Assembly (NCBI GenBank): GCA_016649775.1
Contig: JAENWY010000095.1
Coordinates: 1 to 8,304 of the forward strand
DNA length: 8,304 bases
From: Spirochaetaceae bacterium
Lineage (GTDB): Bacteria > Spirochaetota > Spirochaetia > Sphaerochaetales > Sphaerochaetaceae
Direction: 5' to 3'
The notes below the pieces were generated by a model. It was not told where the DNA came from. It did no database searches and saw only the letters and a program-made list of their open reading frames with translations. A program made the translations under genes and the position numbers. Shown here piece after piece: positions 1 through 7,118 of the stretch. Position 1 is the first letter of the stretch, and each line of letters begins with the position of its first letter.

Positions 1-24
1 ATGGTTCGAATCCATTGCAGCTCA
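1..24 (+). tRNA. 3' end of a tRNA gene, cut by the window edge; identity unknown
   Basis: The window opens inside a T arm. The 7-base loop TTCGAAT (5-11) is flanked by ATGG and CCAT, and is followed by a 7-base acceptor strand GCAGCTC (17-23) and discriminator A24. The 5' acceptor strand would be GAGCTGC or a wobble variant, but it lies outside the window together with the anticodon, so the amino acid cannot be assigned. No CCA is encoded after the discriminator (the next bases are TCT). It lies 13 bases upstream of tRNA-Glu on the same strand, so the two are probably co-transcribed as a small tRNA cluster. Confidence 0.8.
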
Positions 25-37
25 TCTCTTGTAATAT

Positions 38-109
38 GTCTTCTTCGTCTAGTGGTTAGGACACCGGGTTTTCATCTCGGCAACACGAGTTCAATTCTCG
101 TAGAAGATA
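38..109 (+). tRNA. tRNA-Glu (anticodon TTC)
   Basis: A full cloverleaf of 72 bases can be drawn. The acceptor strands are GTCTTCT (38-44) and AGAAGAT (102-108), with a G-U wobble as first pair, followed by discriminator A109. The D arm contains AGTGGTTAGG. The anticodon stem CCGGG (64-68)/CTCGG (76-80) encloses the loop TTTTCAT (69-75), which puts anticodon TTC at 71-73. The T stem ACGAG/CTCGT encloses TTCAATT. CCA is not encoded, so a CCA-adding enzyme must complete the 3' end. An intrinsic terminator follows within 5 bases, so this is probably the last gene of the tRNA unit. tRNA 3' ends are common integration sites for mobile DNA, and a defence operon starts about 225 bases downstream. Confidence 0.96.
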
Positions 110-113
110 CTTT

Positions 114-141
114 TCCAGTTCTTAATAGGACTGGATTTTTT
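114..141 (+). terminator. Rho-independent terminator of the tRNA unit
   Basis: The hairpin stem TCCAGTTC (114-121) pairs with GGACTGGA (128-135), 8 bp including one T-G wobble, around a 6-base loop (122-127). It is followed directly by six T (136-141). It should end transcription from the tRNA genes and insulate the downstream jet operon, which therefore needs its own promoter. Confidence 0.88.
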
Positions 142-272
142 GTCTATTATAAATTTATTAGTAATCTATCTATTAAAAATAATAATGAAAAATTTCTATT
201 TTTCTTAGATATTTCATATTAGATATAAACAATTTTTTATCCTCTCTCAAAAATAATTTATAACTTCTTAGT
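142..272. other. AT-rich intergenic spacer without a gene
   Basis: This stretch lies between the tRNA terminator and the predicted jet promoter. It is very rich in A and T and holds no credible coding frame; the open frame reaching position 222 runs through the tRNA and terminator. An 8-base direct repeat TTAGATAT occurs at 205-212 and 219-226 (14-base period), which could be a binding site or simply a chance result of composition. If the operon was inserted at the tRNA locus, the left boundary would lie in or just before this spacer. Confidence 0.6.
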
Positions 273-301
273 TTGAAAATATTTTATAAATATGCTAGAG
301 T
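273..301 (+). promoter_or_regulatory. Predicted sigma70-type promoter of the jet operon
   Basis: A -35-like TTGAAA (273-278, 5 of 6 consensus) is separated by 17 bases from the -10-like TAGAGT (296-301, 4 of 6). The -10 is preceded by TGC, an extended -10 element. Transcription would start near 308 and leave a short leader of about 27 bases before jetA. This is a sequence match only; in such an AT-rich spacer other -10 boxes are possible (for example TATAAA at 285-290). Confidence 0.5.
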
Positions 302-324
302 TAGTCTTATATATTAATTTCCTT

Positions 325-329
325 GGAGA
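325..329 (+). promoter_or_regulatory. Ribosome binding site that sets the jetA start
   Basis: GGAGA (325-329) lies 5-6 bases before TTG at 335. The upstream in-frame TTG at 323 overlaps this site and has no Shine-Dalgarno of its own, so translation most likely begins at 335. Confidence 0.65.
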
Positions 330-334
330 ATACA

Positions 335-1849
335 TTGCTTTCTGATATTTCAAACGTTGAACATCTCATAAAAAATGATAGTGGTTTGACTCTATTAACC
401 AAAAGAAATGCCCCTTTTATCATTTCCTTTCTTTATAAACAATTTAAAGAAGATAAAACCGATAACAGTTTTGGAATAGAACAATCATATCTTGTTCATG
501 TTCTCTCAACTTATTTAAATAGCATTGATCAAAATGAGCTTGTATTAGATGATGAATATCTAGATACAAACTCATCTATCGAATTGGATAATGACGATAA
601 AGCATTAAATTTAATTAAATCCTGGTCAGATCCTAAAAATGGTTTTGTATTCCGTTACTATGATGAAGATGGATATGAAATGATTGAAGCCTCTGCAGGC
701 TTAGAGAGATTATTTCGATATCTTAATGATGTTTCAGATAGTAAGAAACTATTTATTAGTACAGAATCTCGTTTTGCAGATATTCTTGAAAAATTAAGAG
801 AGCTTGATGAGAATACTATCGAAAACCCTCTTTCTAGAATTGAAGAACTAGAGCGACAAAAACTTGAAATTGATAAACAAATCGCAGAAATCAAAGAAAC
901 AGGTAGAGCAGCTATTTTTACCCCTTTACAGGTACAAGAGAGAATTAGTACTATTCAAAAAACTGCAGCTGATTTACTTTCTGATTTCAGACAATTAAAA
1001 GATAATAACCATAAAATATTTGCCGAGCTTTGTCACAAACAATTAGAAATAACTGAAAATAGAGGAACTCTACTGGGCTTTATTCTTGAACAAAGTAATG
1101 AATTAGAAAACTCTCCTCAAGGACAAAGCTTTAATGGTTTCTGGAAATATCTTTCAGCAATAGAGGCTGATGCTACTATTGCCATTAAAGCTGAAAAGAT
1201 ACATAAAAGACTACCTAATCAGAAACTCGATCTAAACTTCTTTAATAATTTTGAAGATGCTTTATTTGTTTCAGGTAAAAATATTCTTGATGAAAATCAC
1301 CTTTTATCAGAAAGACTTAAAAAAGTTATTATTAGAAAAAGCAGTGCAGACTTCCAATACATCAGTAATACCTTAAAAGAAATAAAAACAATTATAGTAT
1401 TTAATCCTGAAAAGCTTCCCTACAAACAAGATTTTATGAAATTAGATGGTAATGCAGAATATTCAAATGCCATGGTAAGACCATTAGTACTTCCAAAAGG
1501 AGAGGGCTCTGGTGAATTAGCTGAATATAAAGTGGTTGAAGCTCCAGCTTTCGATTTTACACAACTCCTAACTGATATCTATGTAAATGAAGATAATATC
1601 AGAGAAATAATTGAAGCAGAAAGAAATTTATCTATTAAAGAAATAAGAGTGCTTACTCTACAATACATACTTGAAAAACATCCAATTAAATATGGTCTAG
1701 CAGAGGTACTCACCTACCTCTCAATATTATTTCGCTCACCTTTTACCACAATTGATGATAGTAAAACAGATGAAATCTATTATAGATCTAGCGATAACAA
1801 AAAGAATGTAAAATTAACAATCCCAAAGGTGGTAATCAACAATGACTGA
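335..1849 (+). CDS. jetA: Wadjet protein JetA (DUF3375, MukF-like kleisin subunit)
   Basis: JetA is the kleisin-like subunit of the Wadjet SMC complex. It bridges the JetC ATPase heads and binds JetB, and the complex recognises and extrudes plasmid DNA in the cytoplasm. The 504-residue product fits the DUF3375 family in length and in recognisable blocks. These are an N-terminal helical region with the 'RNAPFIISFLYKQF' block (about residues 25-38), 'NGFVFRYYDEDGYEMIEAS' near 95-115, a charged coiled-coil segment (about 155-195), and the conserved 'RGTLLGFILEQ ... QGQSFNGFWKYL' block near 243-275. The C-terminal part (about 400-490) looks like a winged-helix region. Start: TTG at 335, preceded by GGAGA at good spacing; an in-frame TTG at 323 would add four residues but overlaps that site. 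It is first in the operon, and its stop overlaps jetB by 8 bases. Family assignment rests on conserved blocks and gene order; the function is inferred from characterised Wadjet systems. Confidence 0.94.
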   Translation: MLSDISNVEHLIKNDSGLTLLTKRNAPFIISFLYKQFKEDKTDNSFGIEQSYLVHVLSTYLNSIDQNELVLDDEYLDTNSSIELDNDDKALNLIKSWSDPKNGFVFRYYDEDGYEMIEASAGLERLFRYLNDVSDSKKLFISTESRFADILEKLRELDENTIENPLSRIEELERQKLEIDKQIAEIKETGRAAIFTPLQVQERISTIQKTAADLLSDFRQLKDNNHKIFAELCHKQLEITENRGTLLGFILEQSNELENSPQGQSFNGFWKYLSAIEADATIAIKAEKIHKRLPNQKLDLNFFNNFEDALFVSGKNILDENHLLSERLKKVIIRKSSADFQYISNTLKEIKTIIVFNPEKLPYKQDFMKLDGNAEYSNAMVRPLVLPKGEGSGELAEYKVVEAPAFDFTQLLTDIYVNEDNIREIIEAERNLSIKEIRVLTLQYILEKHPIKYGLAEVLTYLSILFRSPFTTIDDSKTDEIYYRSSDNKKNVKLTIPKVVINND

Positions 1850-2468
1850 ATATACAGGATTTAATAATTCACAAGAGTGGGGAGAAATTTGTATCAAACT
1901 TCTTCAAGGTCCACTTTTTAGAGATGATAATGAACCCCTATTTGAAAAACTGGACTTATGGGCAAAGCAAATAAATGAATACTTTAATATAATTGGTGTG
2001 CAACTAAATTATAGTAGAGAAAAAGATTACGCTTTTTTACAAGAAAATGAAGATGAAGAGGGTAATGTTATTAATAATCTCTCTAGATTATTAATAAAAC
2101 ACCCTCTAACTTATGAAACATCATTAGTTTTAATAATTCTAAGAGAAGAACTAGATAAATTTGAAATTGACGATAGTTCATCAGATCAATTCATTTTAAA
2201 GGAAAGTGAAATAGCTCAACTAGTTGAGCCTTATTACAGAGATACATCGGATAAAGTTAAATACAATGATCTGATTGCTATTCAAATAAACAACATAGCT
2301 AATATGGGATTGATAAAAAAAATAAATACCAGTTCTAGCACAACTAAAAATTTAATAAATGATAGAATATTCTTAATTAGAAATATCATTAGAGCCAAAG
2401 TTGACTCACAATTCCTTAGAGAGTTTAAACAAAGATTGAAGGATATTGAAGAAGGAGAGATACAATAA
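1842..2468 (+). CDS. jetB: Wadjet protein JetB (DUF4194, MukE-like KITE subunit)
   Basis: JetB is the small KITE (tandem winged-helix) subunit that binds the JetA kleisin and helps grip DNA in the JetABC complex. The 208-residue length is normal for DUF4194. Recognisable blocks are 'LLQGPLFRDDNEPLFEKL' near the N terminus, 'YFNIIGVQLNYSREKDYAFLQ' (about 46-66), 'LSRLLIKHPLTYETSLVLIILREEL' (about 80-104), and a C-terminal 'NMGLIKKI' turn followed by a region ending in basic helices. The start ATG (1842-1844) lies inside jetA with AAAGGTGG (1825-1832) upstream, which implies translational coupling. Its TAA shares one base with the jetC ATG. An A8 run (2315-2322) encodes the Ile-Lys-Lys-Ile stretch near the C terminus; loss of one A would create an immediate TAA. 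Confidence 0.93.
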   Translation: MTEYTGFNNSQEWGEICIKLLQGPLFRDDNEPLFEKLDLWAKQINEYFNIIGVQLNYSREKDYAFLQENEDEEGNVINNLSRLLIKHPLTYETSLVLIILREELDKFEIDDSSSDQFILKESEIAQLVEPYYRDTSDKVKYNDLIAIQINNIANMGLIKKINTSSSTTKNLINDRIFLIRNIIRAKVDSQFLREFKQRLKDIEEGEIQ

Positions 2469-5400
2469 TGCAAGAATTATTTGATTTAGGTATTGAACAT
2501 GGTGGATATCGCCTCTCATATTTTCAAGCCTTCAACTGGGGTACATTTGATAATCATATAGTAACTCTAAAAACAAATGGAAAAAACTCTCTTCTAACAG
2601 GAACTAACGGTTCTGGTAAAACAACCTTAGTTGATGCGCTATTAACACTACTTGTACCCTCTAATTATAGATCCTATAACCTATCTAGTGGGTTAGAGGG
2701 TAAAAAAGGAAGAACTGAAGAAAGCTATGTATTAGGAACATATTCAACAGCAAAAAATGAAGAGGATTATTCTAGTAGTAGAAAAACTCTTCGTGATAAA
2801 AGTTGTCACAGTATCTTATTAGCAGACTTTAGTAATAACACAGCCTCCTCCTCTCTTACTATCATGCAAATTAGATACTTTACAACAAACGGTACCATGA
2901 AAAAACAATTCTTCATTATTGAAGGTGATTTTTCTATTGAAATGATGAATGATAAATCCGTTGGTTATAATACTAGTTCTAACTGGATAGTAGATTTAAA
3001 AAAAGCATTTCCTAACCTTAAAATAAGTACCTATGATGCTTTTAAACGTTATAGCTATGAAATGGGTAAACTATTTGGATTTAGATCTCTCGATAAAGCA
3101 CTTCGAATATTTGCTCAAACAGTAGGAATGAAGGATTTATCAAATCTTAATGATTTTATCAGAACTAAAATGCTTGATGAAGACGACAGTCTAAATGAAC
3201 AATACCTATCTCTATTAAAAAACTACAATAACTTAATGGATCTTAAGAACATCATAGAAAAAGAAGAAAAACAAATTGAAATTCTTAAGAACATTGAAAA
3301 CAGTGGAAGACAATATGAAATAAACACTTTATCAAAACAATCTAAAGGATACCTAAAAGACCATGTTTTAAAAGTTTGGGAAGCTGAAACCTCTAGAGCT
3401 TATATATCTGCATCTATTGAAGAATTCACCAAACAAAAAGATGAATATGAAATAAGATTAGACAATTTAAAAACTGAAAAAGAAGCCTATAACTCTCAAG
3501 CTGATCAAATTAAAGAAACTCTTATTGCAGATGATAGAATAAGAACTATAAATAATTTAAGAAGAAACAGAGCTGATAAAAAAAGCATAATTGATCAGAA
3601 AAGTCCTAAAAGAGAAATTTATATTAAAAAAGCTGAGATAGCAGGATTTGTTTTCCCAGAGAATGAAGTAGAATTCAAAGAGAACAAAACCTTAGCCATT
3701 GATAAAATAGAAAATATTGAGATTAAAATAGAAAATCTAGATAATCAAAGTGTTGAATATAGACAAGATATAGCCGATAAAAGACGCGAAAAAGATAACC
3801 TACAAAAGCAATTAGATGCTATTGAAAATAGAGAAAGCAATATACCTCTAGAATACTTAGAAATAAGAGATATAATGTGTAGTGACATTGAATTAATTAG
3901 TGAAGATGTTAAATATATTGGTGAATTAATTCAAGTTAAAGAAAATTGTCTTGAACTATCCACAAGTATTGAAAGCCTTCTTAATCCTCTTGCTCTAACA
4001 CTGCTTATTCTTCCACAGAATTTACAAAAGGTTTCAACTTGGCTACTAGAACATCAACTATCAAAAAGAATTGAGATAATCGTAATTGAAAAAATTAATG
4101 CACCAACGATTGTTAAAGGTGAAGATAAAGATCAACTTTCTTTATTAACCGATGATGATGAAATAATTTTTGAAGATGAAGCTATACCTGTATATTTAGA
4201 TATGATGCTTGAAATTAAAGATAATTTTGAATATCAATACTTTTTAGAAAGATTGATTAATAAACAATATCATTTAAAAATTCAAGAAAATAAAACTGTT
4301 CTATTTGATAGTATCAATACATTTAGTGAACTTGGAATGGCTCATACTAAGAGATTTCTTGTAAAAGGTATTACAGATGATGATATCGACTTTAGAGTAT
4401 TAGGTTGGGATACAGGAAAGAAAAAAGCTAGATTAAAAGATAACCTTAAAACTTTAAAAGCAATTATTTCTGATTTAGAATATGAAGAAGGCAAAATAAG
4501 ATCTAAAAAACGAGAATATGAAAATATGATCGATGCTTTAAGAATTATTAGAGATAGTTTAAGTTTTTCAGATATTGATACATCTGCAGAAGAAGCTGAA
4601 ATAAAAGCTATTGATATACAATTGATGGAATTAAGTGAAAGTACTAGTGATTTAGAATCACTAAAAATAGAACTCGAGAATCTTATTGGAAAAATAGCTG
4701 AAGCTGATAAATTAATAGGTAATGCCTATGGAAAGATAGGAATAGCTGATGCTAATATTTCAAGAAATAAGGAACAAAAAAAGATATTTGATGAAATTAG
4801 TAAATCAGAAGATTTAATCTCATATATTGAGCCAATATCTAAAATGGTCGTTGATTATAATATACCTAAAAAGTTTAGTGGTGTTGAAGAAATCAACTTA
4901 ACAAAACGAAGACTTGATAATATCATTTCAACAGAATTGCTTAAAATACAAAATACTCTTGATTCTTCAAAGAATGCTCTTTCAAAATGGATGGGCCAAT
5001 TTATTAGACCGGGTATTGAATATAATAAGAAGTACCCTACATGGGGCTCTGATACAACAGATTTAGTAGCTGATCCTGATAGTCTGAATGTTTATATTGA
5101 GAGGCTCGAAATCTTAGAGAATGATTCACTGCCAAAATATAAGGAACAATTTTCTTCTCTTCAAACAAGACAAATGAAAAATGACATAATTTCATTAAAC
5201 ACTAGTCTAAAAAGATGGGATAAAAAGATAAATGCTAATATAAAAGAACTAAACATAAGTTTAGATGCTCTTTTATATCAAAAAAATCCTGATACTAAAC
5301 TTAGACTAACCCTAGAACCTATTAAAGATAGTGATATTAAACAATTTAATAAATTATTAAGAGATGCTCTTCCTGATACAGGTGCAGCACTTCTTGGTAA

Positions 5401-5929
5401 AAAAGGTGAAGATGCAGCTAATGTAAGATTTATGGAAGCTGTTGAAAGCCTAATTGAAAAACTTAAAAATGGTGATAGTTTCACAAATAAAGTTCTTGAT
5501 GTAAGACAATGGCACAACTATGCAGTTGAAGAATATAATGTTGAAAGTGGATTACAAGAGAGATTCTATGCAGACAGTGCTGGTATTTCCGGTGGTCAAA
5601 AAGCAAAACTTGCTTACACCATATTAGCAGCTGCTATAGCTCATCAATTTGATGTATTTGATTCTGAAAACAAATCAAAAGCTTTTAGATTTGTAATTGT
5701 AGATGAGGCTTTCTCCAAAAGTGATGATAGCAACTCAAAATATGCAATGAATCTCTTCAAGGAAATGGATTTGCAACTAATGGTAGTTACTCCAATGGAT
5801 AAAGTTAACCTTGTAGAACCTTTTATTGAAAGTATTCAAGTCACTATTTGCGAAGATTCAAAACACTCATTTGTTCATAATATCAAAAAGGATGAAAATG
5901 ATGATTTCATATCAGGAAATACTAAATAA
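2468..5929 (+). CDS. jetC: Wadjet protein JetC (MukB/SMC-like ATPase, COG4913 family)
   Basis: JetC is the SMC-like motor of the Wadjet complex; its ATP-driven head cycle extrudes DNA loops. The 1153 residues have the expected plan. The N-terminal head begins with 'YFQAFNWGTF' (18-27) and Walker A GTNGSGKT (45-52). Long charged coiled coils follow (about 265-470 and 660-980). The central hinge-like module has the family blocks 'YIGELIQV' (near 483-490) and 'VLGWDTGKKKARL' near 645. The C-terminal head carries the signature SGGQ (1041-1044) and Walker B 'FVIVDEAFSKSDD' with Asp1079 and catalytic Glu1080. All ATPase residues are intact, and the length is typical. Translation starts at ATG 2468, sharing one base with the jetB stop, with AAGGAG at 2452-2457. 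An acidic stretch at about 550-572 contains QLSLL (556-560). The last 32 bases overlap jetD. The gene order jetA-B-C-D and the partner families distinguish it from MukB and from SbcC-type exonucleases. Confidence 0.95.
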   Translation: MQELFDLGIEHGGYRLSYFQAFNWGTFDNHIVTLKTNGKNSLLTGTNGSGKTTLVDALLTLLVPSNYRSYNLSSGLEGKKGRTEESYVLGTYSTAKNEEDYSSSRKTLRDKSCHSILLADFSNNTASSSLTIMQIRYFTTNGTMKKQFFIIEGDFSIEMMNDKSVGYNTSSNWIVDLKKAFPNLKISTYDAFKRYSYEMGKLFGFRSLDKALRIFAQTVGMKDLSNLNDFIRTKMLDEDDSLNEQYLSLLKNYNNLMDLKNIIEKEEKQIEILKNIENSGRQYEINTLSKQSKGYLKDHVLKVWEAETSRAYISASIEEFTKQKDEYEIRLDNLKTEKEAYNSQADQIKETLIADDRIRTINNLRRNRADKKSIIDQKSPKREIYIKKAEIAGFVFPENEVEFKENKTLAIDKIENIEIKIENLDNQSVEYRQDIADKRREKDNLQKQLDAIENRESNIPLEYLEIRDIMCSDIELISEDVKYIGELIQVKENCLELSTSIESLLNPLALTLLILPQNLQKVSTWLLEHQLSKRIEIIVIEKINAPTIVKGEDKDQLSLLTDDDEIIFEDEAIPVYLDMMLEIKDNFEYQYFLERLINKQYHLKIQENKTVLFDSINTFSELGMAHTKRFLVKGITDDDIDFRVLGWDTGKKKARLKDNLKTLKAIISDLEYEEGKIRSKKREYENMIDALRIIRDSLSFSDIDTSAEEAEIKAIDIQLMELSESTSDLESLKIELENLIGKIAEADKLIGNAYGKIGIADANISRNKEQKKIFDEISKSEDLISYIEPISKMVVDYNIPKKFSGVEEINLTKRRLDNIISTELLKIQNTLDSSKNALSKWMGQFIRPGIEYNKKYPTWGSDTTDLVADPDSLNVYIERLEILENDSLPKYKEQFSSLQTRQMKNDIISLNTSLKRWDKKINANIKELNISLDALLYQKNPDTKLRLTLEPIKDSDIKQFNKLLRDALPDTGAALLGKKGEDAANVRFMEAVESLIEKLKNGDSFTNKVLDVRQWHNYAVEEYNVESGLQERFYADSAGISGGQKAKLAYTILAAAIAHQFDVFDSENKSKAFRFVIVDEAFSKSDDSNSKYAMNLFKEMDLQLMVVTPMDKVNLVEPFIESIQVTICEDSKHSFVHNIKKDENDDFISGNTK
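5888..5892 (+). promoter_or_regulatory. Ribosome binding site inside jetC that sets the jetD start
   Basis: AAGGA (5888-5892) precedes ATG codons at 5898 (5 bases away) and 5901 (8 bases away), both in the jetD frame. This argues against the upstream TTG at 5826 and the ATG at 5892, which overlaps the site itself. Confidence 0.6.
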
Positions 5930-7055
5930 AGTAAAAAATAAAGAATCTTTATATTTAAAAGCTATTATAACAGGGGAACTAATGTTTCCCTGGAATATAG
6001 CTATAAATAAAAAAGAAACTGGAAATCTTGATATAGATAATAAAATCTACTCAACCCTCTATTCAAATAGCAAGAACGCAAAAGTTACAGGCTATAGGGT
6101 TGAATCTAAAACTACAAAAATTACTCAAGTCACAAAATTATCAAAGATAATTATAGAGGAAGAGTACGACTTTATTTATCTCTTAAATAAAAAAAAAGAG
6201 GTAGAAATATTTAAGGATTCTATAAATAAATTTAGAGATAACTTTAATAAAGACATCCTTGATGAATATTTGATTATTAATAGAAAACAGATTTTTAATT
6301 CCTCTGTTATTTTTATTGATAATTTTATAGAAGTTACAAAATACTTAATAGAAAATCAAAATGACAAAAAATATCCTCGTGAATTAGATTTAAAAGCAGA
6401 TACCAAATTTTTAAGTAGAAATCTTCAAAGAATAACTACTTTTCTAAAATATTTTAGAAATATAGATAGCAACCTAGGCAAATATGAGAGAATTGGACTC
6501 ATAAACCCCTATTCTACTGTTTCTTTAAGATTAGGTAATAATTTTAATGTTAGTGCAAATGGGAATTGTTTTAGCTCTGGCATATCATATGTAGATCTTG
6601 AAGATCTTAAATCATTTGAGAATACTTTTGAAAAAATATTTGTACTTGAAAATAGAACTACATTCTTAAAATTTCCTCTTCAAGATAATTACCTTGCAAT
6701 ATATATGGGTGGATTTGCTATTAATATTTTAAAAGATATTCCATTTTTATTACAATCAGAGTTATTCTATTTTGGAGACCTAGATGAACATGGCTTTGAA
6801 ATATTATCAATGTTTAGAGAACTATATCCTAATGCAAAATCTCTTTGCATGGATATTGAAACACTCAACAAATATAAAGATTATATTATTGAAGGTAAAG
6901 AATTTAAAGGTGAAATTAGAAATTTAACGGCTAGTGAACAAATGGCTTTGGATTATTTAACTAGTAATAGAATTGATGAAAATAGTTCTAGAATTGAACA
7001 AGAAAAGATTTCAACTGAATATTTAACTTTCAAAATAAATAAAATGTTAAAATAA
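5898..7055 (+). CDS. jetD: Wadjet protein JetD (DUF3322/DUF2220, Toprim-type DNA endonuclease)
   Basis: JetD is the nuclease of the Wadjet system. It cuts circular plasmid DNA after JetABC has extruded it and so protects the cell from plasmids. The product is 385 residues from ATG 5898 (384 from ATG 5901), normal for the family. The N-terminal half corresponds to DUF3322 (includes 'FPWNIAINKKETG' near 23-35 and the region to about 200). The C-terminal half is DUF2220 with a Toprim fold: Glu251 in 'VLENRTTFLKFP' and the Asp294-x-Asp296 pair in 'YFGDLDEHGFEIL', followed by His298. These are the metal-binding residues expected for Toprim nucleases. The start is inside jetC (32-base overlap), preceded by AAGGA; an in-frame TTG at 5826 would add 24 residues but lies deep in the jetC head-domain sequence and is unlikely. 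An A9 run (6189-6197) encodes Lys98-Lys100, and slippage either way would end the protein before the Toprim domain. It is last in the operon. Confidence 0.94.
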   Translation: MMISYQEILNKVKNKESLYLKAIITGELMFPWNIAINKKETGNLDIDNKIYSTLYSNSKNAKVTGYRVESKTTKITQVTKLSKIIIEEEYDFIYLLNKKKEVEIFKDSINKFRDNFNKDILDEYLIINRKQIFNSSVIFIDNFIEVTKYLIENQNDKKYPRELDLKADTKFLSRNLQRITTFLKYFRNIDSNLGKYERIGLINPYSTVSLRLGNNFNVSANGNCFSSGISYVDLEDLKSFENTFEKIFVLENRTTFLKFPLQDNYLAIYMGGFAINILKDIPFLLQSELFYFGDLDEHGFEILSMFRELYPNAKSLCMDIETLNKYKDYIIEGKEFKGEIRNLTASEQMALDYLTSNRIDENSSRIEQEKISTEYLTFKINKMLK

Positions 7056-7078
7056 AAAATCATCAATATATAGTTAAA

Positions 7079-7109
7079 AAGTCTCATTCTTAAAAAAGGA
7101 TAAAGACTT
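7079..7109. terminator. Imperfect hairpin between convergent jetD and kinase genes
   Basis: AAGTCT (7079-7084) pairs with AGACTT (7104-7109), and inside it ATTC (7086-7089) pairs with GGAT (7098-7101, one T-G wobble) around an 8-base loop. Small bulges separate the two helices. On the minus strand the hairpin runs into a short T stretch (complement of A7076-7080), so it suits termination of the kinase transcript. On the plus strand no T tract follows closely, so it is a weaker terminator for jetD. No gene is seen in the 7056-7118 gap. Confidence 0.45.
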
Positions 7110-7118
7110 AATAACTTA

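Noticed and set aside
1..222. Open reading frame of 73 codons at the left edge
   Set aside because: It runs through the tRNA remnant, tRNA-Glu and the terminator hairpin; no protein family is recognisable and the RNA structures explain the sequence.
658..894. Minus-strand open frame of 78 codons within jetA
   Set aside because: Shadow of the jetA coding frame; serine-rich low-complexity product, with no ribosome binding site or family match.
2282..2473. Minus-strand open frame of 63 codons in jetB
   Set aside because: Shadow frame; its hydrophobic look comes from the complement of AT-rich codons.
5278..5517. Minus-strand open frame of 79 codons in jetC
   Set aside because: Shadow of the conserved JetC C-terminal region; no independent evidence of coding.
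5826..5897. 24-residue N-terminal extension of JetD from TTG 5826
   Set aside because: It would overlap jetC by 104 bases and has no good Shine-Dalgarno; AAGGA at 5888-5892 favours ATG 5898 or 5901.
2468..5929. JetC as chromosomal MukB or SbcC
   Set aside because: Its neighbours are DUF3375, DUF4194 and DUF2220 proteins rather than MukF/MukE or SbcD, and its length and central blocks fit the COG4913 Wadjet family.
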